Source of the DNA: Shimia sp039969785
Lineage (GTDB): Bacteria; Pseudomonadota; Alphaproteobacteria; Rhodobacterales; Rhodobacteraceae
Assembly: GCF_039969785.1 (NCBI RefSeq)
Contig: NZ_JBDVNC010000007.1
Location: 1 to 64,000 of the forward strand
Direction: 5' to 3'
DNA length: 64,000 nt
A program made the translations under genes and the position numbers. This document shows, one piece after another, positions 32,336-41,980 of the stretch. Position 1 is the stretch's first letter. Each line of letters begins with the position of its first letter. The notes beneath the pieces are model-generated. The model was given only the letters and a program-made list of their open reading frames with translations. It was not told where the DNA came from and did no database searches.

Positions 32336-34000
32336 TTATTTCATTGGTGTTTTCAGAAAATGCTCAACCATCTCTTGGGTTTCCGGGCGCAGATTGACGA
32401 TGCCCTCATAGGGGACTTTAACAATAGCTTCGCGGTCCGGGTACGTTTTTCGGTTTGCCATATGGCGCTTAACCATCGCGACGAACTGCCCACCCGCCCA
32501 TGGGCCATACTTAATCGAATCTATCGCACGCATTTCGCGAGAATCTCTGTAGAGATCAAAGATCGGCGCGATGATCGGATTGGTTCCGGGCGCGGGCAAG
32601 TGCATCTTGTATTTGTTCTTAACAACGGACTTCAGAACGGCGGCCTCATAAACGAAAACGTAGTCTCGCCGACCATGTGTTTCGCCAAGCAGCACAACAC
32701 CAGATTGGTCCAGCCCGTCGATGATCCGGTCCTGTGGAATCTGGTCTTTGGCACCGGCAATGCGTGCGAAAGTTGTGAACAAATCGGTGACATGCAGCAT
32801 ATCCTCTGCGTAGCTTCCCGGCTCGGTAACGCCTTTCCATCTCATATATGCATTCACACGAACGCCACCTTCCAGATGTTGCGCCTTGCCACCCCGGTAT
32901 ACGCGATCATCACCACCCGACAGACCGCGGTACTCCATGAAGGGTCCGTTATCCCCCATCACCACGACGATCGTATTTTCCGCGAGGCCCAGCGCGTCAA
33001 TCTCGTCAAGAATTTCGCCGACCCATTCGTCGACCTGCACAATGGACTCGGCCCAGACACCGCCATTCAGGGTCTTGAACTCGGAAATGTCGGACCGGGT
33101 GAACGTGCTGGGCAAAAGTGGCCAATAGTTCAGGAAAAATGGCTTGTCCTGCGCCGCCAGTTTCCGCAGCTGCGCCAATGCGTTATCTTGATAACGCTCA
33201 TTCATCTCAACGTATTTGTCTTGCGTCCAGGTTTCGCCGGGCTCTAGGCCAATTTCATACATCTGGCCGTCCCTAATCTCGACGCCTGTTACCATATGGG
33301 CCGGGTTGGGAACGAATGTCGTATCAAGCGTAAAAGTTTGGGCGGCGCTGGATGGATCTACGCCACGTATGACATCCGCCACTTCGGCATCGGCATGCAT
33401 GATCGCCAGCTGACCCTGCTGATGAACAGGAAATTCGGCATGCATAAAACCTTGTTCATTTGGAAAAGCTTGCTGAATGTCCCCCAAGTGCCACTTGCCC
33501 ACGTGCGACGTGTAATAGCCCGCGCCCTTTAGGACTTCGGCCAGCGTCACCTCGTCACCATGCAGCCCTTCGCCCGAGATTGTCGCCTTTGCCTCCATTG
33601 TGCCAGTTCGGACAGGATGCCGCCCTGTCATCATCGCGACGCGGGTGGGAGTGCATGACGGTTCGGTGTACATACGCTGAAGGCTCAGGCCTTCTTGCGC
33701 AAGTTTCGCAATTGCGGGGGTATCGTATCCGCGAACAACGCTCAGCTCTTTGCTCCCGATTTCACCGAACCCGAGATCATCCAGAAGAATGTAAACAATG
33801 TTGGGTGGCTTGCCGGCGTTGGCCCCTCGAAGTGCGGCGAGTTTTGCATCAATCCGGGTGTCATCTTCGGCCCACCGTTCGCCATTCTGAGCTTCGAGAA
33901 TATAGTACTCCGCGTCGTGTATAATGGCGCCATCCTGAGCGTTGGCCTGCCCAGACAGAGCGACCAGAGTCGCGACCGTTGATATAAGTAATCGTTTCAT
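32336..34000 (-). CDS. Secreted arylsulfatase (Cys-type sulfatase)
   Basis: A 554-residue alkaline-phosphatase-superfamily sulfatase. Residues 1-22 are a signal peptide (MKRLLISTVATLVALSGQANA). Metal site D74-D75 (ILLDDLGFG), formylglycine motif C116-T-P-T-R (EPSCTPTRVAMMTGRHPVRTG), HVGKWHLGD and VMGDNGPF are intact. Cys116 must be converted to formylglycine by a separate enzyme that is not in the window. Natural substrate unknown, plausibly algal sulfated glycan or an aryl sulfate ester. Divergent from the membrane regulator at 34490. Confidence 0.9.
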   Translation of the reverse strand: MKRLLISTVATLVALSGQANAQDGAIIHDAEYYILEAQNGERWAEDDTRIDAKLAALRGANAGKPPNIVYILLDDLGFGEIGSKELSVVRGYDTPAIAKLAQEGLSLQRMYTEPSCTPTRVAMMTGRHPVRTGTMEAKATISGEGLHGDEVTLAEVLKGAGYYTSHVGKWHLGDIQQAFPNEQGFMHAEFPVHQQGQLAIMHADAEVADVIRGVDPSSAAQTFTLDTTFVPNPAHMVTGVEIRDGQMYEIGLEPGETWTQDKYVEMNERYQDNALAQLRKLAAQDKPFFLNYWPLLPSTFTRSDISEFKTLNGGVWAESIVQVDEWVGEILDEIDALGLAENTIVVVMGDNGPFMEYRGLSGGDDRVYRGGKAQHLEGGVRVNAYMRWKGVTEPGSYAEDMLHVTDLFTTFARIAGAKDQIPQDRIIDGLDQSGVVLLGETHGRRDYVFVYEAAVLKSVVKNKYKMHLPAPGTNPIIAPIFDLYRDSREMRAIDSIKYGPWAGGQFVAMVKRHMANRKTYPDREAIVKVPYEGIVNLRPETQEMVEHFLKTPMK

Positions 34001-34085
34001 TGTGTTGGCCTTTCTTTGCAAATTGATGTTGGTGCCGGTGATCCGTGCCATCAGGTAAGGACTCCGGTGGCGACAAAACGCTGCT

Positions 34086-34382
34086 TCAATCCTTCAAAGC
34101 GTTGTTCCCAATTTCGGGTCTCAGGTATTGCCTGATCTCCGCGCCCAGTCCGGAGAGGCTTTCTTGAAGTGCCGCCGCGACGTGCCGGTTTTCCTGGTCG
34201 TTGAGCAACGCGGTGAGGTGTTCGTAATCGCGACAAATCTGGTCGAAATCCTGATCCATCTGCCTGAGCAGCTTGATTTTGGTAAGATGAGCAGAAAAGT
34301 TCGCTTCCAACGCCCCCACCTTATTTGACCTTTCCCGAAACATGAGTTGGACCAATCTCTGGCCGCCTTGATTTGGTGTCAC
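34086..34382 (-). CDS. Small helical protein of unknown function upstream of the sulfatase
   Basis: A 98-residue frame starting at a GTG at 34382; an ATG at 34343 (MFRERSNKV) is an alternative. The central LTKIKLLRQMDQDFDQICRDYEHLTALL resembles a small alphaproteobacterial family with an L-x-x-D-x-x-F-x-x-I-C-x-x-YE core. It is mostly helical, without membrane segment or signal peptide. It precedes the arylsulfatase on the same strand (85-base gap), so the two may be co-transcribed. Function unknown. Confidence 0.5.
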   Translation of the reverse strand: MTPNQGGQRLVQLMFRERSNKVGALEANFSAHLTKIKLLRQMDQDFDQICRDYEHLTALLNDQENRHVAAALQESLSGLGAEIRQYLRPEIGNNALKD

Positions 34383-34489
34383 TAAGGTTAATTCAGACTC
34401 TTGTGGCCTTGATAGGTTTCTTGGGGTACGTTACGGGGTAACATGTTTAATTTCAGAAGGTTAACAGCCTCGTATTGCTGGGAAATGCA

Positions 34490-35866
34490 ATGTCCAATGG
34501 CTCTAAATCCACGCAAAAACCCGGAATTTCGGACACCAAAGACCCGAGTTCCAAGGCCGTAAGAGATGGCGTTGAACGCATTCAGAAAAGCACTGAGTTT
34601 GACGGCGCAACGCGACTGAAATCGTTTCTCAGTTATGTGGTCGAGGAGGAACTGGCAGGTCGTGGGTCGGCCATCCGCGCCAAAACAATAGCAGAAGACA
34701 TTTATGGAATTCTTTCTCATCAGGGGTCTGATCCATTGGCCGTGGTCAGGGTTGATGCATTGCGCCTGAGAAGACGGTTGGACGCGTTTTATCGAGGGTC
34801 CGGGCTTTCTGATCCGCTCCGCATTTACATTGATTCCGGTGGGTACATACCCCGCTACGAACTCGTTCCCGCAGAAGGCAGCGTAGAGACTACAGAACAA
34901 TCCAAAGGAAATGTGTTATCGTCGCGAACGTTCCTTTGGGTGGGGGTTTTGGGTGTCGCTGCTGCTGTAGTCATCTCGTTTGCCGTCGCAAAGTTTGATG
35001 TGTTTCTTCCACAGAAATCACAGCCTTCGCAATCAGCAGCGTCAGAAACGGCCGTTCGTGAAGCGCTGTTTTCTGCGTCTCCAGCGAAGTTACAAGCCAG
35101 AAACCTGGCTGATGATGCACGACGTTTGATGTTTCCAGCTTTGGATCGGCAACGGTTGATGGCCGCTTTGACGCTTTTTGAACGGGTTATCGATTTGGAC
35201 TCTGCTTATTATGCCGGGTTCGCAGGTTCTGCACAGGTAAAGGCACTGCTGGCTGTTCAAATGCCAGCAGGCCCCGCCCGTGAACAGCATGTGTTGTCGT
35301 CAACGGACCTTGCGCAGCGGGCCGTCGAACTAGCACCGGATGCAGCATGGTCGCATTCGGCCGCCGCGATGGCGGCATATTCTGACGCCGAATGTCGCGA
35401 TGCCGCAGCGCATTCCAAGCGCGCATTAAGTCTGGATCCAGACGATCTCTTTACGCTCAATTTTGATGCCATCATATCGCTGTTCTGCGGGGATTTTGAG
35501 CGCGCGTTAGAAGTGGCCGACGCAAATGTGGGGAACGGTGCGGTGTCGGAGCAGCTTGTTTTTCGCAATGTTGCGGCGTCTGCCGAGTTTCACCTTGGCT
35601 ACTTTCAGGAAAGCGCCGACAGATATAGCGCAGCAGTTCAATCAGGAGCGCCCGTTGGCGCGCTCACGCTCAGCTATTTGGCAGCGGCCTATCATGAATT
35701 AGGTCAGACCAAGGATGCACGCGGTGCGGTAGATCTGCTTGTCCAGGCCTGGCCGGAGGCTCCAATCGACAAAATTCTGCCTTCCGTTTTTGTCGATCCG
35801 CGCCATGCCCAAGACGTTTTGACGCCAATGCGCGCGGCAGGCTGGAGTCCGATGAATGAGCGCTAA
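34490..35866 (+). CDS. Membrane-anchored regulator with C-terminal TPR-like repeats
   Basis: A 458-residue protein from the ATG at 34490. Residues about 30-125 form a domain (GVERIQKSTEFDGATRLKSFLSYVVEEELAGR...IRAKTIAEDIYG...DPLAVVRVDALRLRRRLDAFY...IYIDSGGYIPRYE) known from alphaproteobacterial signalling proteins and adenylate-cyclase-like regulators and believed to be DNA-binding-like. One membrane helix follows (about 148-168), then a periplasmic helical part with TPR-like repeats (ALTLFERVIDLDSAYYAGFAG, ALSLDPDDLF, AYHELGQTKDARGAVDLL). It is divergent from the sulfatase, which it may regulate. Confidence 0.7.
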   Translation: MSNGSKSTQKPGISDTKDPSSKAVRDGVERIQKSTEFDGATRLKSFLSYVVEEELAGRGSAIRAKTIAEDIYGILSHQGSDPLAVVRVDALRLRRRLDAFYRGSGLSDPLRIYIDSGGYIPRYELVPAEGSVETTEQSKGNVLSSRTFLWVGVLGVAAAVVISFAVAKFDVFLPQKSQPSQSAASETAVREALFSASPAKLQARNLADDARRLMFPALDRQRLMAALTLFERVIDLDSAYYAGFAGSAQVKALLAVQMPAGPAREQHVLSSTDLAQRAVELAPDAAWSHSAAAMAAYSDAECRDAAAHSKRALSLDPDDLFTLNFDAIISLFCGDFERALEVADANVGNGAVSEQLVFRNVAASAEFHLGYFQESADRYSAAVQSGAPVGALTLSYLAAAYHELGQTKDARGAVDLLVQAWPEAPIDKILPSVFVDPRHAQDVLTPMRAAGWSPMNER

Positions 35867-35974
35867 TAGCGTATGACTTTTTTATCGGATCGCCCGATTA
35901 ATTGCTCAAATCATCAGAACGATGTCGGGCGCCGTTTTGCAAGTCATCCATTCCAAAAACGACAAAACATGTGC

Positions 35975-37030
35975 TCACGGACGGCTTACGGAAACGGGCG
36001 TCGTATCCTCTGCGGGAATCGTCAATTCACACGGAAATACAATGCGTTCTGGTCCGGTCATGGCATCTCCAAGCGTGTCGATCAGATGGGACGTTGCGGT
36101 ACGCACCATGTCTTCCATGGGCAGGGCGACCGACGCCAGTTTGTACCGTGTCAGACGTGACAGCATCGAGTACCCAAAGCCTACGACGCAAGGGGGCTTG
36201 TCCACATTTGCCCCTGACTCGGTTTGCATCGCATCCAAAAGACCAATACCCAAAAGATCAGTCGCACAGAAATAACCATCCGGAGGTCTGGGCAGGGTCA
36301 GCATCTCTTGTCCGATGGCGTAACCCTTGGAATAGTCATTAATGCCGGCCTCTCGGACAATCGGCTGCATACCGTAGAGCTGTTCTATTCTCTGAACAAA
36401 GCCAGAGCGACGTTCAAGCGTCACTGTTGCCTCCGGGTTAGCGCCGACAAATGCGGGTCGTTGAACGCCTTGAGCGAACAGGTAATCCGCCACTTGAGCA
36501 GCACCATCTTCGTTATCGCAATACACTGAACTAAAATCAGGATGCCCCGACTTACGCCCAACAATGACCACTCGTTTGTCCTGAGCGGCACAGCGGGCGA
36601 TCATTTCCTGACTGAGATGGCTCGCAGTTACCAACAACCCGTCCACCTGTTGCAAGAGCGCGGCCTCAATTGAATCCGAGCCGACTTCGGCGCGTTCGCG
36701 GTAAGTATTCAACAGAATTGCGTGGAAATTGCGTTTTTGCGCTTCTGCGGAAACGAATCGAAACAGGTCCAGATTTTCCGGATCGTTGAAGTCATCCACC
36801 ATCAGGCCAATCAGGCGTGACCTTCGGCTCGCCAGGACGCGCCCCGCAATATTTGGGCTGTACCCAAGCCGATCCGCCACAAGCAGCACCCGTTCCCGGG
36901 TCTTTTTCGTAACAAGGTCGCCGCCCCCAAAACAGCGCGAAACAGTGGTCAAAGAGACCCCAGCTTCGCTGGCGACATCCCGGGCCGTTACCATCCCGTG
37001 GGTTTTCCTAACTTTACGCCCCTGCGTCAT
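35975..37030 (-). CDS. LacI-family regulator of the ABC-transporter island
   Basis: A 351-residue LacI-type protein: helix-turn-helix TARDVASEAGVSLTTVSRCFGGGDLV, hinge NIAGRVLASRRSRL, and effector domain (LIGLMVDDFNDPENLDLFRF...). It is divergent from the transporter operon at 37408. A 14-base LacI-type palindrome at 37227 lies in the shared region. The effector is probably the imported sugar-like compound. Confidence 0.88.
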   Translation of the reverse strand: MTQGRKVRKTHGMVTARDVASEAGVSLTTVSRCFGGGDLVTKKTRERVLLVADRLGYSPNIAGRVLASRRSRLIGLMVDDFNDPENLDLFRFVSAEAQKRNFHAILLNTYRERAEVGSDSIEAALLQQVDGLLVTASHLSQEMIARCAAQDKRVVIVGRKSGHPDFSSVYCDNEDGAAQVADYLFAQGVQRPAFVGANPEATVTLERRSGFVQRIEQLYGMQPIVREAGINDYSKGYAIGQEMLTLPRPPDGYFCATDLLGIGLLDAMQTESGANVDKPPCVVGFGYSMLSRLTRYKLASVALPMEDMVRTATSHLIDTLGDAMTGPERIVFPCELTIPAEDTTPVSVSRP

Positions 37031-37226
37031 TCTTGTCCTTTTCGACCGTAGGCCCCCAGAGGGAATACCGGCCTATTTGATTTCTTTGCGGCGCATCTGC
37101 GATTCGGTCGCCTTACGGTCTCTGGGATCGCTCCCAGTGTATTTGACCATATCCAGACTACGTTACGCAACGCTCTGCACAGCCTTGTCATTATTACTGC
37201 AAAGCAAGGCACAAATGCAAATTTTT

Positions 37227-37240
37227 TGCAACCGCTTGCA
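37227..37240. promoter_or_regulatory. LacI-type operator upstream of the ABC island
   Basis: TGCAACCGCTTGCA has TGCAA / TTGCA arms around CCGC with a central CG, typical of LacI operators. It sits 196 bases upstream of the LacI start and 168 bases upstream of the substrate-binding protein start. A second TGCAA half site precedes it at 37216. Confidence 0.7.
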
Positions 37241-37407
37241 TTTTGAACACGACTTCCGTATCGTCGTGTTCGAGATGCAGCTTTACGCTACGTCTACTGG
37301 AGGAACATTCAGGTTATCTACCTGAAAACTGCTGATTTCGGCAACCAAATGGCGTGTTTCGTCATCGTTTGGAGTTATCAGCAAAATTTGCCCGGGAGGA
37401 GACACGG

Positions 37408-38952
37408 ATGCAAAAAACTATGAGGATAGCCAGCCTATCTGCGACAATGGTAGCGCTTTCATTTTCATCGATTTACGCCGCTGAAGGAGGCGAGCTTGTC
37501 ATTGTTGGCAATCAGGAACCGCAATCCATGCAGGCTCAGGTTGCCCACAAGGAAGTCAACGGAATCGGTCTACGGAATGTCATCGAACAGCTCACTCGGC
37601 TAGACCCCGCAACCAACGAAGTTCTGCCAATGTTGGCCGTCAGCTGGGAGCAAATCGAACCAACGGTCTGGCATTTTGATCTACGCCCAGGGGTGAAATT
37701 CCACGATGGTTCTGTTTTGGATGCAGAGGCCGCGGCCGTTAGTATCAACTGGCTGTGGAGCGCGGAAAACAGCTATGTCATTCGGGACATGATGGGCCCC
37801 CAAATCTCAGCAGAAGTTGTTGATGAAGACACGGTTGCCGTGATCACCGACGGGGTTGATCCTTTGCTGCCGCGTCGGATGTATTTGGGCGGCGTCACCT
37901 CTGCAAAGCAAATTCTAGAGAACCCGGACGGGCACAATGTACACCCGATTGGCACCGGCCCTTATGTTTTTGATGAGTGGAAGCAGGGGCAATACTGGTC
38001 CGCGACGGCCAATGACGATTGGTGGGGCGCGACAGCCGATGATACTTATGGCGAGATTTATTATGACAGCCTGAAAGTTGTCTGGCGCCCCGAAGCACTT
38101 GTCCGTTCTGCGATGGTTGAAAGTGGCGAGGCCCAGGTGGCCATGTTTATGACCCGCGAAGAATGTGACCGGTTCAACGAAGCATCCGGTATCGACTGTA
38201 TGCTCAAGGGATCCGACACATTTCTGCAGTTCCGTCTGGACTATCAGGGTGCACATCCTCTGTTGCAGAATGAAGAATTCCGCAAAGCCATTTTCACTGG
38301 CATCCAGTGGGAAGGCATTCGCCAAAATCTGATGGCACTGAGCGAACCGCTGGCCGGGCAAATGTTGCCGTCTGTTGCAACCGGTTTCGCAGATGAAATC
38401 GGCCAATACCCTTATGACCCAGAGGGTGCACGCGCCATTGTCGAAAAGTTAAAGGCGGACGGCAATGAAATCCCAACGATTGAAGTCACCACGCGTTTGG
38501 GGTCTACCCCACGCAACGGTGAAATGGTCGAAGCCATCGGTGCCATGCTGGGATCAGTCGGCATTCCGACCCGGATTGCCGTCGAAGAGCCGGGTATTTT
38601 CAATCCGCGCGCAGTGTCAAAACCAACCGAAGATCGTTCCTACGCTTGGTTGCACGTCCAAGCCAATCCCTTGATGGATTACGCGCTGACTTTTGGCGCG
38701 CATTATTCCTGCGGTGGTCTGGTGTCGGTGTTCTGTGATCCCGATTTCGAAGAGCGGGCCAATGCAGCGGCTCAGCTTGTCGGCGACGCACGTCATGAGG
38801 CTCTAGAAGCTTTGGTAGTCGAAGGTCACAACCGCTACATTCTGGCCCCCGTTGGCCTGTTACAGCGGGCCTACGGTGTGCCTGAGGGCTTTGAGTGGGA
38901 CTTTGGTGTCGATCACCGCATGATCGCGGTGAACATGCGAGAAACAAAGTAA
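37408..38952 (+). CDS. ABC transporter substrate-binding protein, SBP_bac_5 (peptide/opine/nickel) family
   Basis: A 514-residue periplasmic binding protein. Start at the ATG at 37408 after GGGAGGAG. Signal peptide about residues 1-24 (MQKTMRIASLSATMVALSFSSIYA). SBP_bac_5 features include LTRLDPATNEVLPMLAVSWE and WHFDLRPGVKFHDGSVLDAEAAAVSINW. Members bind oligopeptides, opines, nickel or oligosaccharides. The downstream aldo/keto reductase and IolG-like dehydrogenase favour a polyol or sugar derivative over a peptide. Two hairpins separate it from the permease genes. Confidence 0.9.
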   Translation: MQKTMRIASLSATMVALSFSSIYAAEGGELVIVGNQEPQSMQAQVAHKEVNGIGLRNVIEQLTRLDPATNEVLPMLAVSWEQIEPTVWHFDLRPGVKFHDGSVLDAEAAAVSINWLWSAENSYVIRDMMGPQISAEVVDEDTVAVITDGVDPLLPRRMYLGGVTSAKQILENPDGHNVHPIGTGPYVFDEWKQGQYWSATANDDWWGATADDTYGEIYYDSLKVVWRPEALVRSAMVESGEAQVAMFMTREECDRFNEASGIDCMLKGSDTFLQFRLDYQGAHPLLQNEEFRKAIFTGIQWEGIRQNLMALSEPLAGQMLPSVATGFADEIGQYPYDPEGARAIVEKLKADGNEIPTIEVTTRLGSTPRNGEMVEAIGAMLGSVGIPTRIAVEEPGIFNPRAVSKPTEDRSYAWLHVQANPLMDYALTFGAHYSCGGLVSVFCDPDFEERANAAAQLVGDARHEALEALVVEGHNRYILAPVGLLQRAYGVPEGFEWDFGVDHRMIAVNMRETK

Positions 38953-38963
38953 CTCGCCACCTA

Positions 38964-39032
38964 AGCGGGTTGCGCCTCCTCCCTTGCGCACCCGCTCTTC
39001 TGGGAGGGGGCATCAAGTCTACGGCCCCCTCC
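38964..39032 (+). terminator. Two hairpins between binding-protein and permease genes
   Basis: First hairpin: AGCGGGTTGCGC (38964-38975) with GCGCACCCGCT (38985-38995). Second: GGAGGGGGC (39003-39011) with GCCCCCTCC (39024-39032), followed by TTTACC. Such hairpins behind the substrate-binding-protein gene usually stabilise its mRNA or reduce read-through, giving more binding protein than permease. Confidence 0.6.
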
Positions 39033-39058
39033 TTTACCTCAGTCATGCTCGGGTCATC

Positions 39059-40033
39059 ATGAAACTCAACAGCGCGTTTAATACCTATATTTTTAAAAGA
39101 GTCGTCAATTCGCTAATCCTTCTCGTGGTCGTGATGTCGATGGTGTTTTTTGCCAACCGGCAAATCGGTGATCCTGCCCGTATGGTGCTGGGTAATGGTG
39201 CCAGCGAAGAGGCCGTCCTGGCGTTGCGCCAACAAATGGGATTGGAAGATCCCATGGCCGAACAATATGGTCGGTTCCTTTTCGGGCTGGCAACCGGCGA
39301 TCTGGGGCAAACCTATCGCTTTGGCATGAGCAACTCGATGTTTCAGGGCGGCGACGCGAGTTCTATGGACACGCTGCCCATCGCGATGGAACGATTGCCT
39401 GCGACCCTGTTTCTGGCGGGCGCGACTATTCTTTTCGCTGTGCTGGTGGCTTTACCTATGGGCCTCTATGCGGCGGTCCATCCGCGATCATCGCCAGATC
39501 GCGCAATCGGGGTTCTGTCGTTGGCCGGGGTATCAATTGTCGAATACTGGTTCGCTTTGATTCTGGTATTGGTTTTCGCAGTCCAGTTTGCCTGGTTGCC
39601 GACTTCTGGCTACGGCAGCTTTGCGCATGTCATCCTCCCTGCCTTGGCGCTGTCTTTGCGCCCCATTGGGCGGATCACGCAGATCGCGCGCAGTTCGTTG
39701 CTGGATGAACTGGCCAAGCCATATGTGACCGCAGCCCGTGGGCGCGGTATTCCCATGCGGCGCGTGGCGTCGTTTCATGCTCTGAAAAACGCGGCCATTC
39801 CAATTGTGACAACCATTGGCGATGAAACCATCAATGTGGTCACAGGCGTGATCATTATTGAGACCATCTTTGGCTGGCCCGGCATCGGCGCCCTGACCGT
39901 AGATGCCCTATCGATACGGGATGTTCCGTTGGTCGAGGCAACAGTGTTCCTGCTGGTTCTCATGGTTCTGACAATTAACCTGTTGGTCGATTTGGCGTAT
40001 GCCTTTTTGAACCCGCGTTTGCGGATTGGATGA
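39059..40033 (+). CDS. ABC transporter permease (DppB type)
   Basis: A 324-residue inner-membrane permease with about six helices. N-terminal segment FKRVVNSLILLVVVMSMVFFANRQIGDPARMVLG and the EAA-loop region (PYVTAARGRGIPMRRVASFHALKNAAIPIVT) are typical of the DppB/OppB permeases. First of the permease-ATPase block. The ATG at 39059 is preceded by a weak ribosome site. Confidence 0.9.
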   Translation: MKLNSAFNTYIFKRVVNSLILLVVVMSMVFFANRQIGDPARMVLGNGASEEAVLALRQQMGLEDPMAEQYGRFLFGLATGDLGQTYRFGMSNSMFQGGDASSMDTLPIAMERLPATLFLAGATILFAVLVALPMGLYAAVHPRSSPDRAIGVLSLAGVSIVEYWFALILVLVFAVQFAWLPTSGYGSFAHVILPALALSLRPIGRITQIARSSLLDELAKPYVTAARGRGIPMRRVASFHALKNAAIPIVTTIGDETINVVTGVIIIETIFGWPGIGALTVDALSIRDVPLVEATVFLLVLMVLTINLLVDLAYAFLNPRLRIG

Positions 40034-40037
40034 AACG

Positions 40038-40982
40038 ATGACCGAAGAATCCCTTTCACAAACCGCCCCGCCCCCCGCAGATGACACCGAACGCGACGAA
40101 GGTATCGGCACACGTGATATCGTCCGCGCGTTGTTCAAAGATTTGCTGGTGCTGGCGTCTGTGATCTTTTTGGTGGCGTTGATATTCAGCGCGGTGTTCG
40201 CCGATTTCGTCGCGCCCTATGATCCGTTGTTGCCCAATATTTTTGCCAACAGATTACCGCCCCTTTCCACCGCAACCGGTATGGATGGCAGCGAACAGTT
40301 TCACCTGTTGGGCACTGACGCATTGGGGCGTGATATGTTGTCTCGCCTGATATTTGGTGCCCGTGCATCGATCTTTGTCGCTTTGGTGTCGGTTTTTGTG
40401 TCCGGTGTTCTGGGCACAATTATGGGTGTTCTGGCCGGGTATTATGGTGGCGCCGTTGAAGCGATCATCATGCGTGCCGTGGATGCCTTTATGGCAGTGC
40501 CGTCATTGCTGATCGCGCTATTTGTGTTGTTCATCATCGGCGGCGGGCTGGTAAATATGGTGCTGATCTTTGCCTTGGTTCGCTGGGTGGTTTATGCCCG
40601 TCTGGCGCGCGGCATTACGTTGTCGCTTAAAGAGTCCTCATTTGTCGAGGCAGCGCGCGCCATTGGCGCAAGCGATACACGTATTATGCTGCGGCATATC
40701 CTGCCTAATATGATTTCGCCTTTGTTGGTTCTGGCCACGCTCGAAGTTGCCCTTTTGGTGTTGGCCGAAGCTGGTCTGAGCTTTTTGGGGTTTGGTCTTT
40801 TGCCGCCCGAACCGTCCTGGGGGCTGATGATCTCGCGTGGGCGCGAATACATGCGCGAGGCGTGGTGGATGATCACCCTGCCCGGTCTGGCAATATTTCT
40901 GACCACACTAAGCCTTAACCTCGTCGCGAATTGGTTCCGCGCGGTTATGGATCCGGTTCAAAGATGGCGTTGGTTGATGTGA
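40038..40982 (+). CDS. ABC transporter permease (DppC type)
   Basis: A 314-residue permease with N-terminal cytoplasmic tail, helix at about 35-60, and DppC-like HLLGTDALGRDMLSRLIFGARAS and the EAA loop FVEAARAIGASDTRIMLRHILPN. The start at 40038 has a GGA ribosome site seven bases before it. It lies 4 bases after the DppB-like gene and forms the membrane heterodimer with it. Confidence 0.9.
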   Translation: MTEESLSQTAPPPADDTERDEGIGTRDIVRALFKDLLVLASVIFLVALIFSAVFADFVAPYDPLLPNIFANRLPPLSTATGMDGSEQFHLLGTDALGRDMLSRLIFGARASIFVALVSVFVSGVLGTIMGVLAGYYGGAVEAIIMRAVDAFMAVPSLLIALFVLFIIGGGLVNMVLIFALVRWVVYARLARGITLSLKESSFVEAARAIGASDTRIMLRHILPNMISPLLVLATLEVALLVLAEAGLSFLGFGLLPPEPSWGLMISRGREYMREAWWMITLPGLAIFLTTLSLNLVANWFRAVMDPVQRWRWLM

Positions 40983-41980
40983 TGAGAGATATGCAGGAAC
41001 AACAAACCATTCTGGATGTGCGCGATCTGAAAGTGTCGTTCAAGACACCGCGCGGCCATGTGTATGCAGTGAACGGCATAGACTTTCAGGTGACCGCTGG
41101 CGAGGCCCTTGGAATACTAGGGGAATCCGGATCCGGCAAAAGCGTGAGCGTCGGTGCAATGATGGGATTGCTGGAGAGCCCGCCCGCGATGATAACGGGC
41201 TCAGCCGATTATCGCGGAACAGAGCTGCTGAATGCGCCGGCTTCCGTCACCCGGAAAATCCACGGCGACCGCATTTCTATGGTCTATCAAGACGCAATCA
41301 CCTCACTTAATCCGGGGTTGAAAATCGGGACGCAGATCGGAGAATTGTTCAAGGTTCATCGGCCCCAAATGTCGCGCGGTGAACGGCGCGCCAAGGCCGT
41401 CGAATTGATGGAGGCGGTCGGCATCCATTCGGCCAGCGAGCGGGTAGACAGCTATCCGCATGAGTTTTCCGGTGGCATGAACCAGCGTATTATGATCGCT
41501 TTGGGAATTGCCCTGGGCCCGGACATCCTGATCGCTGATGAGCCGACGACGGCGCTTGATGTGACTGTGCAGGCGCAGATCATGAAACTACTGGGCGATT
41601 TGCGACGACAAAGTGGGATGGCTCTGATCCTGATCACGCATGACATCGGGCTTGTGGCTGAAAATACCGACCGGTTGATGGTGATGTATGGCGGTCGCCC
41701 AGTGGAGACTGGTCCAACAGCCAAGGTCATAGATCGCCCGTCACACCCCTATACGATCGGACTTATGAACTCGATCCCACAGGTGGAAATGAAGGGGCAG
41801 AAACTGGTTGCGATCAGTGGTTCTCCGCCCAAGTTGAGCCAGTTGCCACAAGGCTGTGTATTTGCGCCGCGTTGCCCGCTGGCGCGTGATGTATGCCGTT
41901 CTTCTGTGCCCGAGATTACCGACATCGGACAGGACCATTTCAGCGCCTGCCATTTCGCAGAAGAGGTCGCAAATGACTGA
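40982..41980 (+). CDS. ABC transporter ATP-binding protein (DppD type)
   Basis: A 332-residue ATPase. Walker A GESGSGKSVSVG, signature FSGGMNQRIMIA (SGG with MNQR), Walker B ILIADEPTTALDV, and the oligopeptide-type C-terminal cysteine region (FAPRCPLARDVCRSSVPEI) are intact. The start at 40982 overlaps the preceding gene by one base; ATG at 40964 and 40991 are alternatives. Confidence 0.9.
   Translation: MRDMQEQQTILDVRDLKVSFKTPRGHVYAVNGIDFQVTAGEALGILGESGSGKSVSVGAMMGLLESPPAMITGSADYRGTELLNAPASVTRKIHGDRISMVYQDAITSLNPGLKIGTQIGELFKVHRPQMSRGERRAKAVELMEAVGIHSASERVDSYPHEFSGGMNQRIMIALGIALGPDILIADEPTTALDVTVQAQIMKLLGDLRRQSGMALILITHDIGLVAENTDRLMVMYGGRPVETGPTAKVIDRPSHPYTIGLMNSIPQVEMKGQKLVAISGSPPKLSQLPQGCVFAPRCPLARDVCRSSVPEITDIGQDHFSACHFAEEVAND

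Noticed and set aside
32360..33247. Plus-strand frame opposite the arylsulfatase
   Set aside because: Antisense to a gene with intact catalytic motifs; no ribosome site.
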